This document shows positions 28,949 to 37,614 of a stretch of 64,000 nt of DNA, one piece after another (positions within the stretch are counted from its first letter, which is position 1; each line of letters starts with the position of its first letter). The position numbers and the translations under genes were made by a program. The notes beneath the pieces were generated by a model, which made no database searches, was not told where the DNA came from, and saw only the letters and a list, made by a program, of their open reading frames with translations. Origin of the DNA: Falsiroseomonas oleicola (lineage in GTDB: Bacteria > Pseudomonadota > Alphaproteobacteria > Acetobacterales > Acetobacteraceae); assembly GCF_019029495.1 (NCBI RefSeq), contig NZ_JAERQM010000010.1, positions 62,001 through 126,000 of the forward strand. Direction: 5' to 3'.

Positions 28949-29512
28949 TCACCCGCCGGCCGCGCCCTGCGTCTGCTTCATCTTGTCCAGGTAGTGCTGC
29001 AGCAGTGCATCCGCCTCCGCGCCGCGCGATGTCATCAGGCGCAGCGCTTCGGCGGCCATGGTGTTCGCCTCGATCTCGGCCGCGATGACACCCTCCAGCG
29101 CGCCGATCACGGCGTCGAACTCGGCGGGGTCGCCCAGCCCGTCCTGGCCGGCATCCGGCACCTCCATGCCCTGGGCGGCGAGCCAGTCCGTGACGGAGAG
29201 CGGCGCGCCATCCGGGCCGGTGATGCTGCCGAAGGCGGCGGTGCCATCGGCCGGGCGGTTGTCCCGCAATTCACCCAGCACCTGCTGCGCGGTGCCGATC
29301 CAGGCATCGCGTTCCGCCATCGCGGTCAACTGCTCCTGCACCGGGTTCGGCGGCGGCTCGGTGGGGTCCGCGTTCCGGCTGTCGTCGATGAAGGACAGCA
29401 GGTCATCCAGGTCCATATTGGTCCAGCCGACATTGCCGATGCCGAAGCCGCCGGTCACCTGGTCCAGCTCCTCCGCGTCGAGCGGGCGCGGCGCCGTCAT
29501 CCGGTCTTCCAT
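28949..29512 (-). CDS. double-glycine leader-motif protein of unknown function, 187 aa
   Basis: Begins MEDRMTAPRPLDAEELDQVTGG, then FGIGNVGW. The LDAEELDQVTGG stretch is the bacteriocin-type leader motif (ELxxVxGG) ending at residue 22, almost the same as SDAELDQVAGG in the 585-830 gene. The remaining 165 residues are acidic and helix-rich (DLDDLLSFIDD, then EAEANT-like helices and ALLQHYLDKM near the end), much larger than a normal microcin core. ATG 29512 has GGGGGAG eight bases upstream; ATG 29500 would also keep the motif. I do not recognise the mature domain. Confidence 0.7.
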   Translation of the reverse strand: MEDRMTAPRPLDAEELDQVTGGFGIGNVGWTNMDLDDLLSFIDDSRNADPTEPPPNPVQEQLTAMAERDAWIGTAQQVLGELRDNRPADGTAAFGSITGPDGAPLSVTDWLAAQGMEVPDAGQDGLGDPAEFDAVIGALEGVIAAEIEANTMAAEALRLMTSRGAEADALLQHYLDKMKQTQGAAGG

Positions 29513-29614
29513 CCGGAGCACTCCCCCGAAACAAACAACATTGAATACGGTTAGGGGCAGCGCCCGGCCTTGAACACCCGGCCTCGGCTTACGAATCCGT
29601 GAGCGACCTCAGCC

Positions 29615-30079
29615 TCATTGCAGGCTGCCCCAGCGCCCCGTCGCCGGTTCCGCGCCGGCCCATTTCCAGGTCTCGCCCTGGCGGCAGGCGGTGGTGAGGA
29701 ACCACTGGGTCTCGCCCTGCACCGAGAACAGCGCCTCCCGGCACTCTGCCAGGGCATTGTCGATCACTCGCACCAGTCGCAACTCGCCGTCGCGGTTGCC
29801 GATGGGGATGCGGTGGCGCACGGCCCAGCGGCCGGCGCTGTCCGGCGCCAGCCCGCCGATCGCGGCGGCCAGCGCATCCTGTTCCTCGCGGCTGCGCCAG
29901 CGCATCACGCCTTGCATGCCCGCGGTGACGCCGGCGCGCACGGTGATGCCCAGCGCATAGCCCAGCGCCGGATTGCTGCTGGCCAGCGCCGCACCGCCAC
30001 CCGCCACCGCGCCCGTGATCTCCGCCACCTGGCCGCAGCCGGGCAGGGCCAGGGCCAGCAGCAGCGCCAAACGCTTCAC
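29615..30079 (-). CDS. small lipoprotein, paralogue B, 154 aa
   Basis: Signal peptide with lipobox ALPGC (Cys15). A Gly/Ala-rich helix follows that could associate with membrane (about 24-60). The C-terminal domain reads VRHRIPIGNRDGELRLVRVID, then CREALFSVQGE, and ends WKWAGAEPATGRWGSLQ. The last 15 residues nearly match those of the preceding gene, so the two are tandem paralogues. The start overlaps the upstream gene by four bases. Function unknown; the paired cysteines could form a disulfide in the periplasm. Confidence 0.75.
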   Translation of the reverse strand: MKRLALLLALALPGCGQVAEITGAVAGGGAALASSNPALGYALGITVRAGVTAGMQGVMRWRSREEQDALAAAIGGLAPDSAGRWAVRHRIPIGNRDGELRLVRVIDNALAECREALFSVQGETQWFLTTACRQGETWKWAGAEPATGRWGSLQ

Positions 30080-30579
30080 TGCAGGCTGCCCCAGCGTTCC
30101 GTTGCCGGTTCGGCCGTCGCCCAGCGCCAGATGGTGCCGTCGCGGCAGATGGTGGCGGTGTAGAAGGCGCGGGCAGGGGGATCGCCCTCCACCGAGAAGA
30201 CGATCTCCTTGCAGTCCAGGTCCCCGGCGGCGATGCGGCGCACCACGGTGACCTCGCCGCGCTCCTCCGGCTCGATCGGCAGGGAATGGTCGGTGTCCCA
30301 GCGGGTGACGCCGCCCACCTCCAGCGGCCCGGCCACGGCGGCCAGGCGAAGCTGGGCGGCGTTGCGGCTGCGGCGCTGGGCGTATTGCAGCCCGGCCCGC
30401 GCGCCCGCCTGGACGCCGAGGCCGATGCCCGTGGTCGCCGCGGCATTGGCGCCCACCGCCTCCGCCAGGCTGGCGCCGCCGATACCGGCCGCGGCGCTGC
30501 TGCCCTCCGACAGCAGGGCGCCGCAGCCGGGCAGGGCAAGGCAGGCGAGGAGCAGGGCAACGGTTCTAATGCGGGTCAT
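30076..30579 (-). CDS. small lipoprotein, paralogue A, 167 aa
   Basis: Starts MTRIRTVALLLACLALPGCG with the lipobox cysteine at 19. A Gly/Ala-rich amphipathic or membrane-associated stretch follows, with GIGLGVQAGARAGLQYAQRR. The C-terminal domain has LPIEPEERGEVTVVRRI, DLDCKEIVFSVEGD and the ending WRWATAEPATERWGSLQ, parallel to the downstream gene. ATG 30579 is chosen because it starts the signal peptide; the frame is open to 30615. Function unknown. Confidence 0.75.
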   Translation of the reverse strand: MTRIRTVALLLACLALPGCGALLSEGSSAAAGIGGASLAEAVGANAAATTGIGLGVQAGARAGLQYAQRRSRNAAQLRLAAVAGPLEVGGVTRWDTDHSLPIEPEERGEVTVVRRIAAGDLDCKEIVFSVEGDPPARAFYTATICRDGTIWRWATAEPATERWGSLQ

Positions 30580-30700
30580 GGTCCAGGGTTGGCGGAAAGA
30601 CCGTCGATCCGGCAACCCCTGGTCTGTTCACGGATCGTTGGGCTCGCGCCTCTTGCATCCGTACCGCGCATCGGCACCTATCAGGACTGAGGAGCATGCC

Positions 30701-31372
30701 ATGGCTGACGACGAGGATGTGACGCTCACCGGCAAGCTGCGCGAGAAGCTTGTCGAGGCGAAACAGGGCTGGGCGCGGGACGGGCGGTTGCTGACCGGCA
30801 CGACCTCCACGCCCGAGGCCGACCGCCTGCCGCCCGGCCAGCGCCTGGTGAAGGATTTCCCGGTGCTCGACCTCGGCGTGCAGCCGGATGTGAGCCGGGA
30901 GAAATACCGGCTGCGCATCGAGGGGCTGGTGGCCGCGCCGCTGCGCCTGACGCTGGATGAATTTCTCGGGCTGCCCCAGGCCAGCCGCACCAACGACATC
31001 CACTGCGTCACCCAGTGGTCGCGCTACGCGAACCGATGGGACGGCGTGCCGGTGCCGGACCTGCTGGCCCTGGCCCGGCCGAAGGAGGAGGCGCGCTTCG
31101 TCGCGCTGACCAGCTATGACGGCTACACCACGAACCTCGCCATCGAGGATTTCGCGCGGCCCGAGAACCTGTTCGCGCATTCCTGGGAAGGCGCGCCGCT
31201 GGAACGCCAGCACGGCGGGCCGCTGCGACTGGTGGTGCCGCATCTGTATTTCTGGAAAAGCCCGAAGTGGCTGACCCGGGTGGAACTGCTGCGCGACGAC
31301 CGCCCCGGCTTCTGGGAGGTGCGCGGCTACCACAATCGCGGCGACCCCTGGATGGAGGAGCGTTATGGCTGA
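30701..31372 (+). CDS. MsrP/YedY-like molybdopterin oxidoreductase without signal peptide, 223 aa
   Basis: Sulfite-oxidase-fold molybdenum cofactor protein. The Mo-ligating cysteine is C102 in DIHCVTQWSRYAN, and the LRIEGLVAAPLRLTLDEFLGL region before it is typical of the family. The end is PKWLTRVELL, then a GFWEVRGYHNRGDPW tail. E. coli MsrP is Tat-exported and repairs methionine sulfoxide; this one starts MADDEDVTLTGKLREKL with no signal, so it probably acts in the cytosol. SD GAGGAG precedes the ATG. Its 3' end overlaps the glutathione peroxidase gene by eight bases. Confidence 0.88.
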   Translation: MADDEDVTLTGKLREKLVEAKQGWARDGRLLTGTTSTPEADRLPPGQRLVKDFPVLDLGVQPDVSREKYRLRIEGLVAAPLRLTLDEFLGLPQASRTNDIHCVTQWSRYANRWDGVPVPDLLALARPKEEARFVALTSYDGYTTNLAIEDFARPENLFAHSWEGAPLERQHGGPLRLVVPHLYFWKSPKWLTRVELLRDDRPGFWEVRGYHNRGDPWMEERYG

Positions 31373-31910
31373 TGTGTCACGCCGGGCGCTGCTCGCCGCG
31401 CCGTTGCTGATGGCGGCCGCCCCGACCCAGACCGTCTTCGACTTCCGGCTGGAGGCGCTGGAGGGCGGCGCGCTGCCACTTGCCGATTTCCGTGGTCAGG
31501 CGCTGCTGGTGGTGAACACCGCCAGCTTCTGTGGCTTCACGCCGCAATATGAGGGGCTGCAACGCCTGCATGACCGTTTCGCGCCACAGGGCTTCGCCGT
31601 GATCGGCGTGCCCTCCAACGACTTTCGGCAGGAGAGTGCGGAGGCCGCGAAAATCCGTGAATTCTGCGAGACGGTCTATGGCATCACCTTCCCCATGGCC
31701 GGGCTGACCACGCTGCGCGGGCCGCGGGCGCATCCGCTGTTCGCCTGGCTCGCTGCTCGCGCCGGCGGACCGCCGCGCTGGAATTTTCACAAGTTCCTGG
31801 TGGCGCGGGATGGGGTGGCGGTGCGCGCCTTCCCAACCTCGGTCGCGCCGGACCATCCCGACCTGCTGCGAGCGGTGGAGGCGGCGCTCGGCGGACATCC
31901 GATGGGCTGA
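31365..31910 (+). CDS. glutathione peroxidase family protein with export signal, 181 aa
   Basis: Thiol peroxidase of the GPx fold, using cysteine. C56 lies in VNTASFCGFTPQYEGL, and the C-terminal WNFHKFLVARDG carries the conserved Trp/Asn. The usual NQFGGQEP glutamine motif reads SNDFRQESAE. The N-terminus MADVSRRALLAAPLLMAAAPT looks like a short Tat or Sec signal, so it is probably periplasmic. Overlap with the MsrP-like gene suggests a shared oxidative-damage role, though the two products may be in different compartments. Confidence 0.88.
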   Translation: MADVSRRALLAAPLLMAAAPTQTVFDFRLEALEGGALPLADFRGQALLVVNTASFCGFTPQYEGLQRLHDRFAPQGFAVIGVPSNDFRQESAEAAKIREFCETVYGITFPMAGLTTLRGPRAHPLFAWLAARAGGPPRWNFHKFLVARDGVAVRAFPTSVAPDHPDLLRAVEAALGGHPMG

Positions 31911-31976
31911 ATACGGAGTCTGCAACTTTCCCGCTGCTGCCCCGTTGTCCCGCTGTCGTGAACCGAGGGACATCTC

Positions 31977-32051
31977 ATGAACAGCATCGTTTACATCGTC
32001 GGCGCCGTCGTCATCGTCATTGCCATCCTGAGCTTCCTCGGCCTTCGCTGA
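31977..32051 (+). CDS. 24-residue single-helix membrane peptide
   Basis: ATG 31977 follows a GAGGGA SD by six bases. The product starts MNSIVYIVGAVVIVIAILSF and ends LGLR: almost entirely one hydrophobic helix with an Arg end. Third codon positions are GC-rich. Very small proteins of this look recur in alphaproteobacteria as I remember them, but I cannot name a family. It lies between the peroxidase and the convergent uracil-DNA glycosylase. Confidence 0.65.
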   Translation: MNSIVYIVGAVVIVIAILSFLGLR

Positions 32052-32092
32052 GGTGGGGGCGGGGGGTGTGGCGCGCCACGCTCCCACCCCGC

Positions 32093-32731
32093 TCAACCGA
32101 GGCGGCGCAGGATCTCCGCCACCACGGATTCGAACATCTCCGTCGTCAGCCGGCCGGTATTCGTGTTGTAGCGGCTGACGTGATAGCTGTCGGCCAGCAG
32201 CGTGCCATCGGGCAGCGCATGCATGGCGCCATGCGCGAAGCGGTGCCGCGCCGCGGGAATGCGGTGGCTTTTCATCACCGCGTTATGGGCGACCAGGCCC
32301 AGCGCCAGAACCACCCGCAAATTGGGCATGGAGGCGCGCTCCGCCATGAAGAAGCGGTTGCAGGTGGTGATTTCGGCGGGCGTCGGCAGGTTGGCCGGCG
32401 GCACGCAGCGCACCGCATTGGCGATCCGCACGCCGAGCAATTCCATGCCGTCCGCCGGGTCCTCCCGGTACTCGCCGCGGGCCAGTCCGTATTTCAGCAG
32501 CGTCGCATAAAGCAGCTTGCCGGCATGGTCGCCGGTGAAGGGCCTGCCGGTGCGGTTTGCCCCGCGCACGCCCGGCGCCAGGCCGGCCACCAGAATCGCT
32601 GCATCCCGCGGCCCCCAGCAGGGCACGGGGCCATTGTGCCAGTCGGGCCAGGCGGCGCGATTCGCCATGCGATACGCCACCAGTCGGGGACATAGCGGGC
32701 AGTCATGGCTGGGCGTCTCGGGCAGGTTCAA
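32093..32731 (-). CDS. uracil-DNA glycosylase, family 5 (UdgB-like), 212 aa
   Basis: DNA repair enzyme that removes uracil and some other deaminated bases. Iron-sulfur cysteines occur at CPLCPRL near the start and in NAVRCVPPANLPTPAEITTC. The catalytic motif is GLAPGVRGANRTGRPFTGD, and the late His motif SYHVSRYNTNTGRL is present. I chose TTG 32731 (GGAAAGA eight bases upstream); GTG 32752 is an alternative, and no ATG fits. It is divergent from folK with 40 bases between. Confidence 0.88.
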   Translation of the reverse strand: MNLPETPSHDCPLCPRLVAYRMANRAAWPDWHNGPVPCWGPRDAAILVAGLAPGVRGANRTGRPFTGDHAGKLLYATLLKYGLARGEYREDPADGMELLGVRIANAVRCVPPANLPTPAEITTCNRFFMAERASMPNLRVVLALGLVAHNAVMKSHRIPAARHRFAHGAMHALPDGTLLADSYHVSRYNTNTGRLTTEMFESVVAEILRRLG

Positions 32732-32771
32732 GGCGTGGTCTTTCCGGAGCACTGGCAGTAGAGCGGCGGAT

Positions 32772-33281
32772 ATGATCCTGATCGCCCTTGGCGCCAACCT
32801 GCCCGGCCCGGATGGGCGCGATGCCCTGGCCACCTGCCGCGCCGCCGCCGCCGCGCTGGATGCGTTGCCCGGCCTGCGCCTGCGGGCGCTGTCCCGCTGG
32901 TACGCCACGGCCCCGGTGCCGCCCAGCCCCGGCGCGCCCGACTACGTCAACGGCATGGCGCGCCTGGCCCTGCGCCCCGGCGCCGCGCCGCCCGACCCCG
33001 CGGCGCTGCTCGCCGCCTTGCAGGAGATCGAGACCCGTTTCGGCCGGGTACGACCCTACCTCCATGCGCCAAGGACGCTGGACCTCGACCTGATCGACCT
33101 GGACGGGGTGATGCGCGACGCGCCCGATCCCATCCTGCCCCACCCTCGCGCCCATCTGCGCGCCTTCGTCCTGGCGCCGCTGGCGGATGTGGCGCCGGGC
33201 TGGGTGCATCCCAGGCTCAGCGCCACGGTGGCGGATTTGCTGGCGCAGGCGGATCAGGCCGGGGTGCGCGTGCTCGGCTAG
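32772..33281 (+). CDS. folK: 2-amino-4-hydroxy-6-hydroxymethyldihydropteridine diphosphokinase, 169 aa
   Basis: Pyrophosphorylates the pterin in folate synthesis. Begins ILIALGANLPGP. It contains RWYATAPVPPSPGAPDYVNGMARL, LQEIETRFGRVRP and the signature APRTLDLDLIDLDGV, followed by LPHPRAHLRAFVLAPLADVAPGW. ATG 32772 gives the family length. It is not next to folP or folB here, so it is probably transcribed alone. Confidence 0.95.
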   Translation: MILIALGANLPGPDGRDALATCRAAAAALDALPGLRLRALSRWYATAPVPPSPGAPDYVNGMARLALRPGAAPPDPAALLAALQEIETRFGRVRPYLHAPRTLDLDLIDLDGVMRDAPDPILPHPRAHLRAFVLAPLADVAPGWVHPRLSATVADLLAQADQAGVRVLG

Positions 33282-33284
33282 GCC

Positions 33285-33836
33285 TCAGGAGATCGGCGTG
33301 CCGGCGCGGAAGGCCTGCGGATTGCGGGCTTCCTCGGCCACCAGGGCGGCCAGGAACTGCCGGATATTCTCCCGCACCGATCCCTCATTCGCCAGGCGCA
33401 GCCGCTCGACCGCGGCGAAGGCGGCGCTGAAGGGGGCGGTATAGGCGGCCTCGATGGTCCGCTCGAAGACCACCGCGCCGCTGGCCACAGCGGTCAGCCG
33501 GTAGGCGACGGTCGAGGTGACCTCAAGCGAGGCGCCCATCAGCGGCTGCCGCAGCGTGCCCAGCGTCGCATCAAGCCGGAAGCGCCCGCCCTGGATCGCC
33601 AGCATTGCATGGGTGCCGAGGCTCTGGCGCAGGGCCGTGGCGAAGGCCTCGTTGGAGACCTGGGAGGTCCACATCGGATTGGTCTCCTGCCCTCCGCCCA
33701 GGGTGCCCGTGGCGATCGCCTGCCGCAGGCCGGAGCCCTCGGCAATGATGGTGTCGGGGGAGAGGGGGACGGTCATGGCGCCCGGCGTGGCACCGCTGGC
33801 GCAGGCGGCCAGCGGCAATGCCAGCGCCAGAACCAT
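33285..33836 (-). CDS. lipoprotein of unknown function, 183 aa
   Basis: Starts MVLALALPLAACASG with lipobox cysteine 12. The mature part contains repeated beta-like segments (ASLEVTSTVAYRLTAVASGAVVFERTI) and a C-terminal helix (FAAVERLRLANEGSVRENIRQFLAAL). This pattern is seen in small periplasmic or outer-membrane lipoproteins of the DUF799/CsgG-like type, but I cannot assign it. ATG 33896 would add 20 residues before the signal and is less likely. Divergent from the next lipoprotein with 58 bases between. Confidence 0.7.
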   Translation of the reverse strand: MVLALALPLAACASGATPGAMTVPLSPDTIIAEGSGLRQAIATGTLGGGQETNPMWTSQVSNEAFATALRQSLGTHAMLAIQGGRFRLDATLGTLRQPLMGASLEVTSTVAYRLTAVASGAVVFERTIEAAYTAPFSAAFAAVERLRLANEGSVRENIRQFLAALVAEEARNPQAFRAGTPIS

Positions 33837-33894
33837 GCCGCGGACAGCCCGGCCCCATCTTTTCTGTATGATGCCCTTATGGAACAATGCGCCC

Positions 33895-34242
33895 ATGGGA
33901 AAAATCGTCGCCACGCTGCTGATCCTCTTCTTGCTGCCGGCCTGCGGGGCACGGCAGGCGCAACCACAGGCCGAATCGACCGGGCTGGATAATCGTTTGA
34001 GTTGCGAACACATTCAAGGTGAGCTCGCTGCCAACCAGGCGCGGCTCCCGGAGTTGGCGCAGGAGTCGGAACGTCGCGGCGCGGACAATGCCGGCATGCT
34101 GCTGCTGATGGGCCTGGGCGGGCTTGCCTTCATGGACAATGGCGACACCCAGCGCAGCGAATCGGCGGCCCTGGAGCGCCGGAATGCCCGGCTGCGGGAG
34201 ATGGCGGCCGCACGTAACTGCACCCTGGCCGCGCCGGTCTGA
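33895..34242 (+). CDS. small lipoprotein with a hydrophobic segment, 115 aa
   Basis: Signal MGKIVATLLILFLLPACG with lipobox cysteine 17. The mature part starts with a polar region (ESTGLDNRLSCEHIQGELAA), then ELAQESERRGADN, a hydrophobic stretch AGMLLLMGLGGLAF, and a C-terminal charged helix (ESAALERRNARLREMAAAR). Two further cysteines could pair. Similar short lipoproteins are common in alphaproteobacteria, but the role is unknown to me. Confidence 0.72.
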   Translation: MGKIVATLLILFLLPACGARQAQPQAESTGLDNRLSCEHIQGELAANQARLPELAQESERRGADNAGMLLLMGLGGLAFMDNGDTQRSESAALERRNARLREMAAARNCTLAAPV

Positions 34243-34268
34243 GCGGAGCCGCGCATCGCAGCCGCGCC

Positions 34269-34297
34269 TTGCAAGCGACGCGCCGGCTGGCTACATG
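34269..34297 (+). promoter_or_regulatory. possible promoter of rpoZ
   Basis: TTGCAA (preceded by C), 17-base spacer, TACATG. About 90 bases separate it from the rpoZ ATG. Confidence 0.35.
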
Positions 34298-34393
34298 GGG
34301 CGTTCACCATAGGGTGGGGAGGGGAGTCCCGCGCGCAGAGTCTGCGCATCGGGTGCCCCGGACTATTCCCCCCGCATCGGGATTGGAGCCGCC

Positions 34394-34789
34394 ATGGCGC
34401 GCGTAACCGTCGAGGACTGCATCCTCCGCGTCCCCAACCGCTTCGAGCTTGTGCTGCATGCCGCGCAGCGTGCCCGCAACATCAGCCGTGGCGAGGACCT
34501 GACCCTCGAACGCGACAACGACAAGAACCCGGTCGTGGCACTGCGCGAGATCGCGGAAGCCACCGTCGACCTCGACCTGCTCCAGGCCGACCTGGTGAAG
34601 TCGCTGCAGCGCGCGCCGGAGCCGGAGCCGGCGGAGGAGGAGGTGCTCGACCTCATCGCCACCGACGAGAACATCTTTGGCGTCATGGATGTGAACGAGG
34701 AGCAGATCGGCGAGGGTGGCGGCCTAGAAGACCTCTCCGCCGACGACATCGAAGCGGCGATCGCCGCCGAGCTCGGCGGCAAGCGCTGA
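34394..34789 (+). CDS. rpoZ: RNA polymerase omega subunit, 131 aa
   Basis: Small subunit that helps assemble RNA polymerase around beta-prime and binds ppGpp in proteobacteria. [20 protein letters not shown] is the family start, followed by [11 protein letters not shown] and [12 protein letters not shown]. The acidic C-terminal extension (about 80-131) is typical of alphaproteobacteria. It is directly upstream of the rel/spoT gene, the usual rpoZ-spoT pairing. Confidence 0.96.
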   Translation: MARVTVEDCILRVPNRFELVLHAAQRARNISRGEDLTLERDNDKNPVVALREIAEATVDLDLLQADLVKSLQRAPEPEPAEEEVLDLIATDENIFGVMDVNEEQIGEGGGLEDLSADDIEAAIAAELGGKR

Positions 34790-34853
34790 CCGCAGGCGGC
34801 TCGCGCGGGGGGCTGTCCCCCGCGCAACCTGCCACGGTCCGGATGGGCCGCCG

Positions 34854-37130
34854 ATGAACACGCCCGCCGATCCCCCGGCCGAATCCGGCATCGCCCTGGA
34901 GCCGGCGCCCGCCGCGCCGCCGCTGGCCCCCGCCAGCCCGGCCCCGGCGCAGGAGACCATCGGGCAGGAGTTGGCGCGACTCGTTGCCGCCTATTCGCCC
35001 CGCGCCGATACGTCGCTGATCGAGCGTGCCTGGCTCACTGCCGTGGCGGCGCATGAGGGCCAAAAACGCGACAACGGCGACCCCTATATCATCCATCCCG
35101 TCGCGGTCGCCCGCACGCTGATCCACTACCGGCTGGATGTCGCCTCCATCGCCACCGCCCTGCTGCATGACGTGGCGGAGGACACCAAGGTCGGCCTGGC
35201 CGAGCTGGAGAAGCGCTTCGGGCGGGAGGTCAGCCGGCTGGTGGACGGCGTCACCAAGCTGACGCGGCTGGAACTGCAATCCGAACGCACGAAGCAGGCG
35301 GAGAATTTCCGGAAACTGGTCCTCGCGATGAGCGAGGACATTCGTGTTCTCCTGGTCAAGCTCGCCGACCGTCTGCACAACATGCAGACCCTGCACTTCG
35401 TCCCGCAGGAAGCCCGCCGCCGCAAGACGGCGCGGGAGACAATGGAGATCTTCGCGCCCCTGGCCGGCCGCATCGGCATGGATGCGCTGAAGACAGAGTT
35501 GGAGACGCTGTCCTTCCGCGAGCTGGAGCCGGACGCCTTCCAGTCCATCCTGGCCCGCCGCGGCTTCCTCTATGGCCAGGGCGCCGACCTGATCGCCGAA
35601 ATCCGCACTGACCTGCGCCGGGTGCTGGAGGAGTCGGGCATTGAACTGCTCGAACTGACAGGCCGGGAGAAGTCGCCCTATTCCATCTGGCTGAAGATGC
35701 ACGGCAAGAGCATCGAATTCGAACAGCTCTCCGATATCATGGCCTTCCGCGTCATCGTCCCCGACAAGGCGGCCTGCTACCAGGCGCTGGGCGTGCTGCA
35801 CTCGGCCTATCGCGTGGTGCCGGGCCGGTTCAAGGACTACATCTCCACCCCCAAGACCAATGGCTATCAGTCGATCCATACCGGCCTGACCGTGCCGGAA
35901 CGGCGCAACGCCAAGATCGAGGTGCAGATCCGCACGCGGGAGATGCATGAGGTCGCCGAATACGGCGTCGCCGCGCATTGGATCTACAAACAGGGCGGGG
36001 AGGCGGCGCGCGACCGGCAGAACTTCCCCTGGGTGAAGGCCCTGCTGGAAATCCTGGAACAGGCCAGCGAGCCGCAGGAATTTTTGGACGCCACGCGGAT
36101 GGAGCTGCACCGCGACGAGGTGTTCTGCTTCACGCCCAAGGGCGAGTTGATCGCTTTGCCGCGCGGCTCCACCTGCGTCGACTTCGCCTATCAGGTGCAC
36201 AGCCAGGTCGGCGACCAATGCGTCGGCGCCAAGATCAACGGCCAGATCAAGCCGCTGCGCACGCCGCTGGAAAACGGCGACCAGGTGGAGATCATCACCG
36301 CCCGCGGCGGCACGCCGAACCCGCAATGGGCGCGCTTCGTCGTCACCGGCAAGGCCCGCGCCCGCATCCGCCGCTTCGTCCATGCCGAGCAGCGCCAGCA
36401 GCAGCAGCAGGAAGGCCGCGCCGCCATGGCCAAGGCCTTCCGGGCGGAGGGTGTCGAGTTCTCCGAGAAGATCATCGAGCCGGTTCTGAAGACGCTGAAG
36501 CAGACCGGCTTCGAGGAGCTGTGCCTGGTCGTCGCCTCCGGCGCCATCTCGCCCAAGGATGTGCTGCACGCGGTCTATCCGGAGCTGCGCGGCCCGCCCC
36601 GCGCGGCGGACCCGCTGCCGCTGGCACGCTCCCGCCCCCGCGCGGTGCCGCTCGCCAAGGGCGGCTTCAAGCGCGACGTCACCATGGGCATCACCGGCCT
36701 CGTGGCGGGGATGGAGGTGCATTTCGCCGGCTGCTGCCATCCGCTGCCGGGGGATCGCATCGTCGGCATCGTCACCACGGGCAAGGGCGTGACGGTCCAC
36801 AAGAACGACTGCCACAACCTGTCCGGCTTCGCCGAAAGCCCGGAACGCTTCATCGATGTCGACTGGGACTATGCCGATGGCAGCGGCGTCGCCCATACCG
36901 GGCGGATCGAGGTGGTCATCAGCAACGAGCGCGGCGCGCTGTCCACCATCACCGAATCGATCGCCCGCCAGGAAGGCGCCATCGAGAACATCCGCATCGT
37001 CCATCGCGGCCCGGATTTCCAGGAGATCGCGGTGGATGTGGAGGTGCAGGACCTGCGCCACCTGTCCAACATCATCGCCGCCCTGCGCGCCCTGGAAGGC
37101 GTGGCGCAGGTCGAGCGGTCCAAGGGCTGA
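34854..37130 (+). CDS. rsh: bifunctional (p)ppGpp synthetase/hydrolase (RelA/SpoT), 758 aa
   Basis: Makes and degrades the alarmone (p)ppGpp. A Pro/Ala-rich N-terminus (1-45) precedes the HD hydrolase domain with H105-D106 in [10 protein letters not shown], intact. The synthetase domain carries [28 protein letters not shown] and [19 protein letters not shown] domain follows ([22 protein letters not shown]). The C-terminus has a zinc-finger-like [16 protein letters not shown] and an ACT domain (about 680-758). With both catalytic domains complete it is probably the single long RSH enzyme. acpS follows after 13 bases. Confidence 0.96.
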   Translation: MNTPADPPAESGIALEPAPAAPPLAPASPAPAQETIGQELARLVAAYSPRADTSLIERAWLTAVAAHEGQKRDNGDPYIIHPVAVARTLIHYRLDVASIATALLHDVAEDTKVGLAELEKRFGREVSRLVDGVTKLTRLELQSERTKQAENFRKLVLAMSEDIRVLLVKLADRLHNMQTLHFVPQEARRRKTARETMEIFAPLAGRIGMDALKTELETLSFRELEPDAFQSILARRGFLYGQGADLIAEIRTDLRRVLEESGIELLELTGREKSPYSIWLKMHGKSIEFEQLSDIMAFRVIVPDKAACYQALGVLHSAYRVVPGRFKDYISTPKTNGYQSIHTGLTVPERRNAKIEVQIRTREMHEVAEYGVAAHWIYKQGGEAARDRQNFPWVKALLEILEQASEPQEFLDATRMELHRDEVFCFTPKGELIALPRGSTCVDFAYQVHSQVGDQCVGAKINGQIKPLRTPLENGDQVEIITARGGTPNPQWARFVVTGKARARIRRFVHAEQRQQQQQEGRAAMAKAFRAEGVEFSEKIIEPVLKTLKQTGFEELCLVVASGAISPKDVLHAVYPELRGPPRAADPLPLARSRPRAVPLAKGGFKRDVTMGITGLVAGMEVHFAGCCHPLPGDRIVGIVTTGKGVTVHKNDCHNLSGFAESPERFIDVDWDYADGSGVAHTGRIEVVISNERGALSTITESIARQEGAIENIRIVHRGPDFQEIAVDVEVQDLRHLSNIIAALRALEGVAQVERSKG

Positions 37131-37143
37131 GCTTGACCCCTCC

Positions 37144-37563
37144 ATGATTATCGGACTTGGCAGCGACATCATCGACATCCGCCGGATCGAGCGGGTGATC
37201 GGCCAGTATGGCGACCGCTTCCTCAACCGCATCTTCACCCCGGCGGAGCGCGCCAAGGCGGAACGGCGGACGGAGAAGATCCGCGCCGCGACCTATGCCA
37301 AGCGCTATGCGGCGAAGGAGGCCGCCTCCAAGGCGCTGGGCACCGGCTTCCGGGCGGGGGTGTTCTGGCGGGATCTGGGGGTGGTGAACCTGTCCTCCGG
37401 CCAGCCGACCCTGCGCATGACGGGCGGCGCGGCGGCGCGGCTGGCGGCGATCACCCCGGCGGGGCTGGTCTCCCATGTCACGCTGACCATGACGGATGAA
37501 TTCCCCTACGCCCAGGCCATGGTCATCATCACCGCGGTGCCCTTGCCGCGGATGGGCGTGTAG
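37144..37563 (+). CDS. acpS: holo-[acyl-carrier-protein] synthase, 139 aa
   Basis: Transfers 4'-phosphopantetheine from CoA to acyl carrier protein. [19 protein letters not shown] is the family start with the metal-binding Asp, followed by [28 protein letters not shown] supplies the second catalytic Glu and Lys. Length is normal. It follows rel/spoT on the same strand, as in many alphaproteobacteria, but the usual lepB-rnc-era genes do not follow here. Confidence 0.96.
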   Translation: MIIGLGSDIIDIRRIERVIGQYGDRFLNRIFTPAERAKAERRTEKIRAATYAKRYAAKEAASKALGTGFRAGVFWRDLGVVNLSSGQPTLRMTGGAAARLAAITPAGLVSHVTLTMTDEFPYAQAMVIITAVPLPRMGV

Positions 37564-37589
37564 CCACCGGCGCCCGGCCGGCGTTTGAT

Positions 37590-37611
37590 GGCGGCTCCCC
37601 CTGGAGCCGCC
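37590..37611 (+). promoter_or_regulatory. hairpin covering the amidohydrolase SD
   Basis: GGCGGCTCC pairs perfectly with GGAGCCGCC (9 bp, 4-base loop). The right arm contains the only GGAG near the ATG at 37615 and ends three bases before it. It may limit translation, or end acpS transcription. Confidence 0.5.
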
Positions 37612-37614
37612 GCC

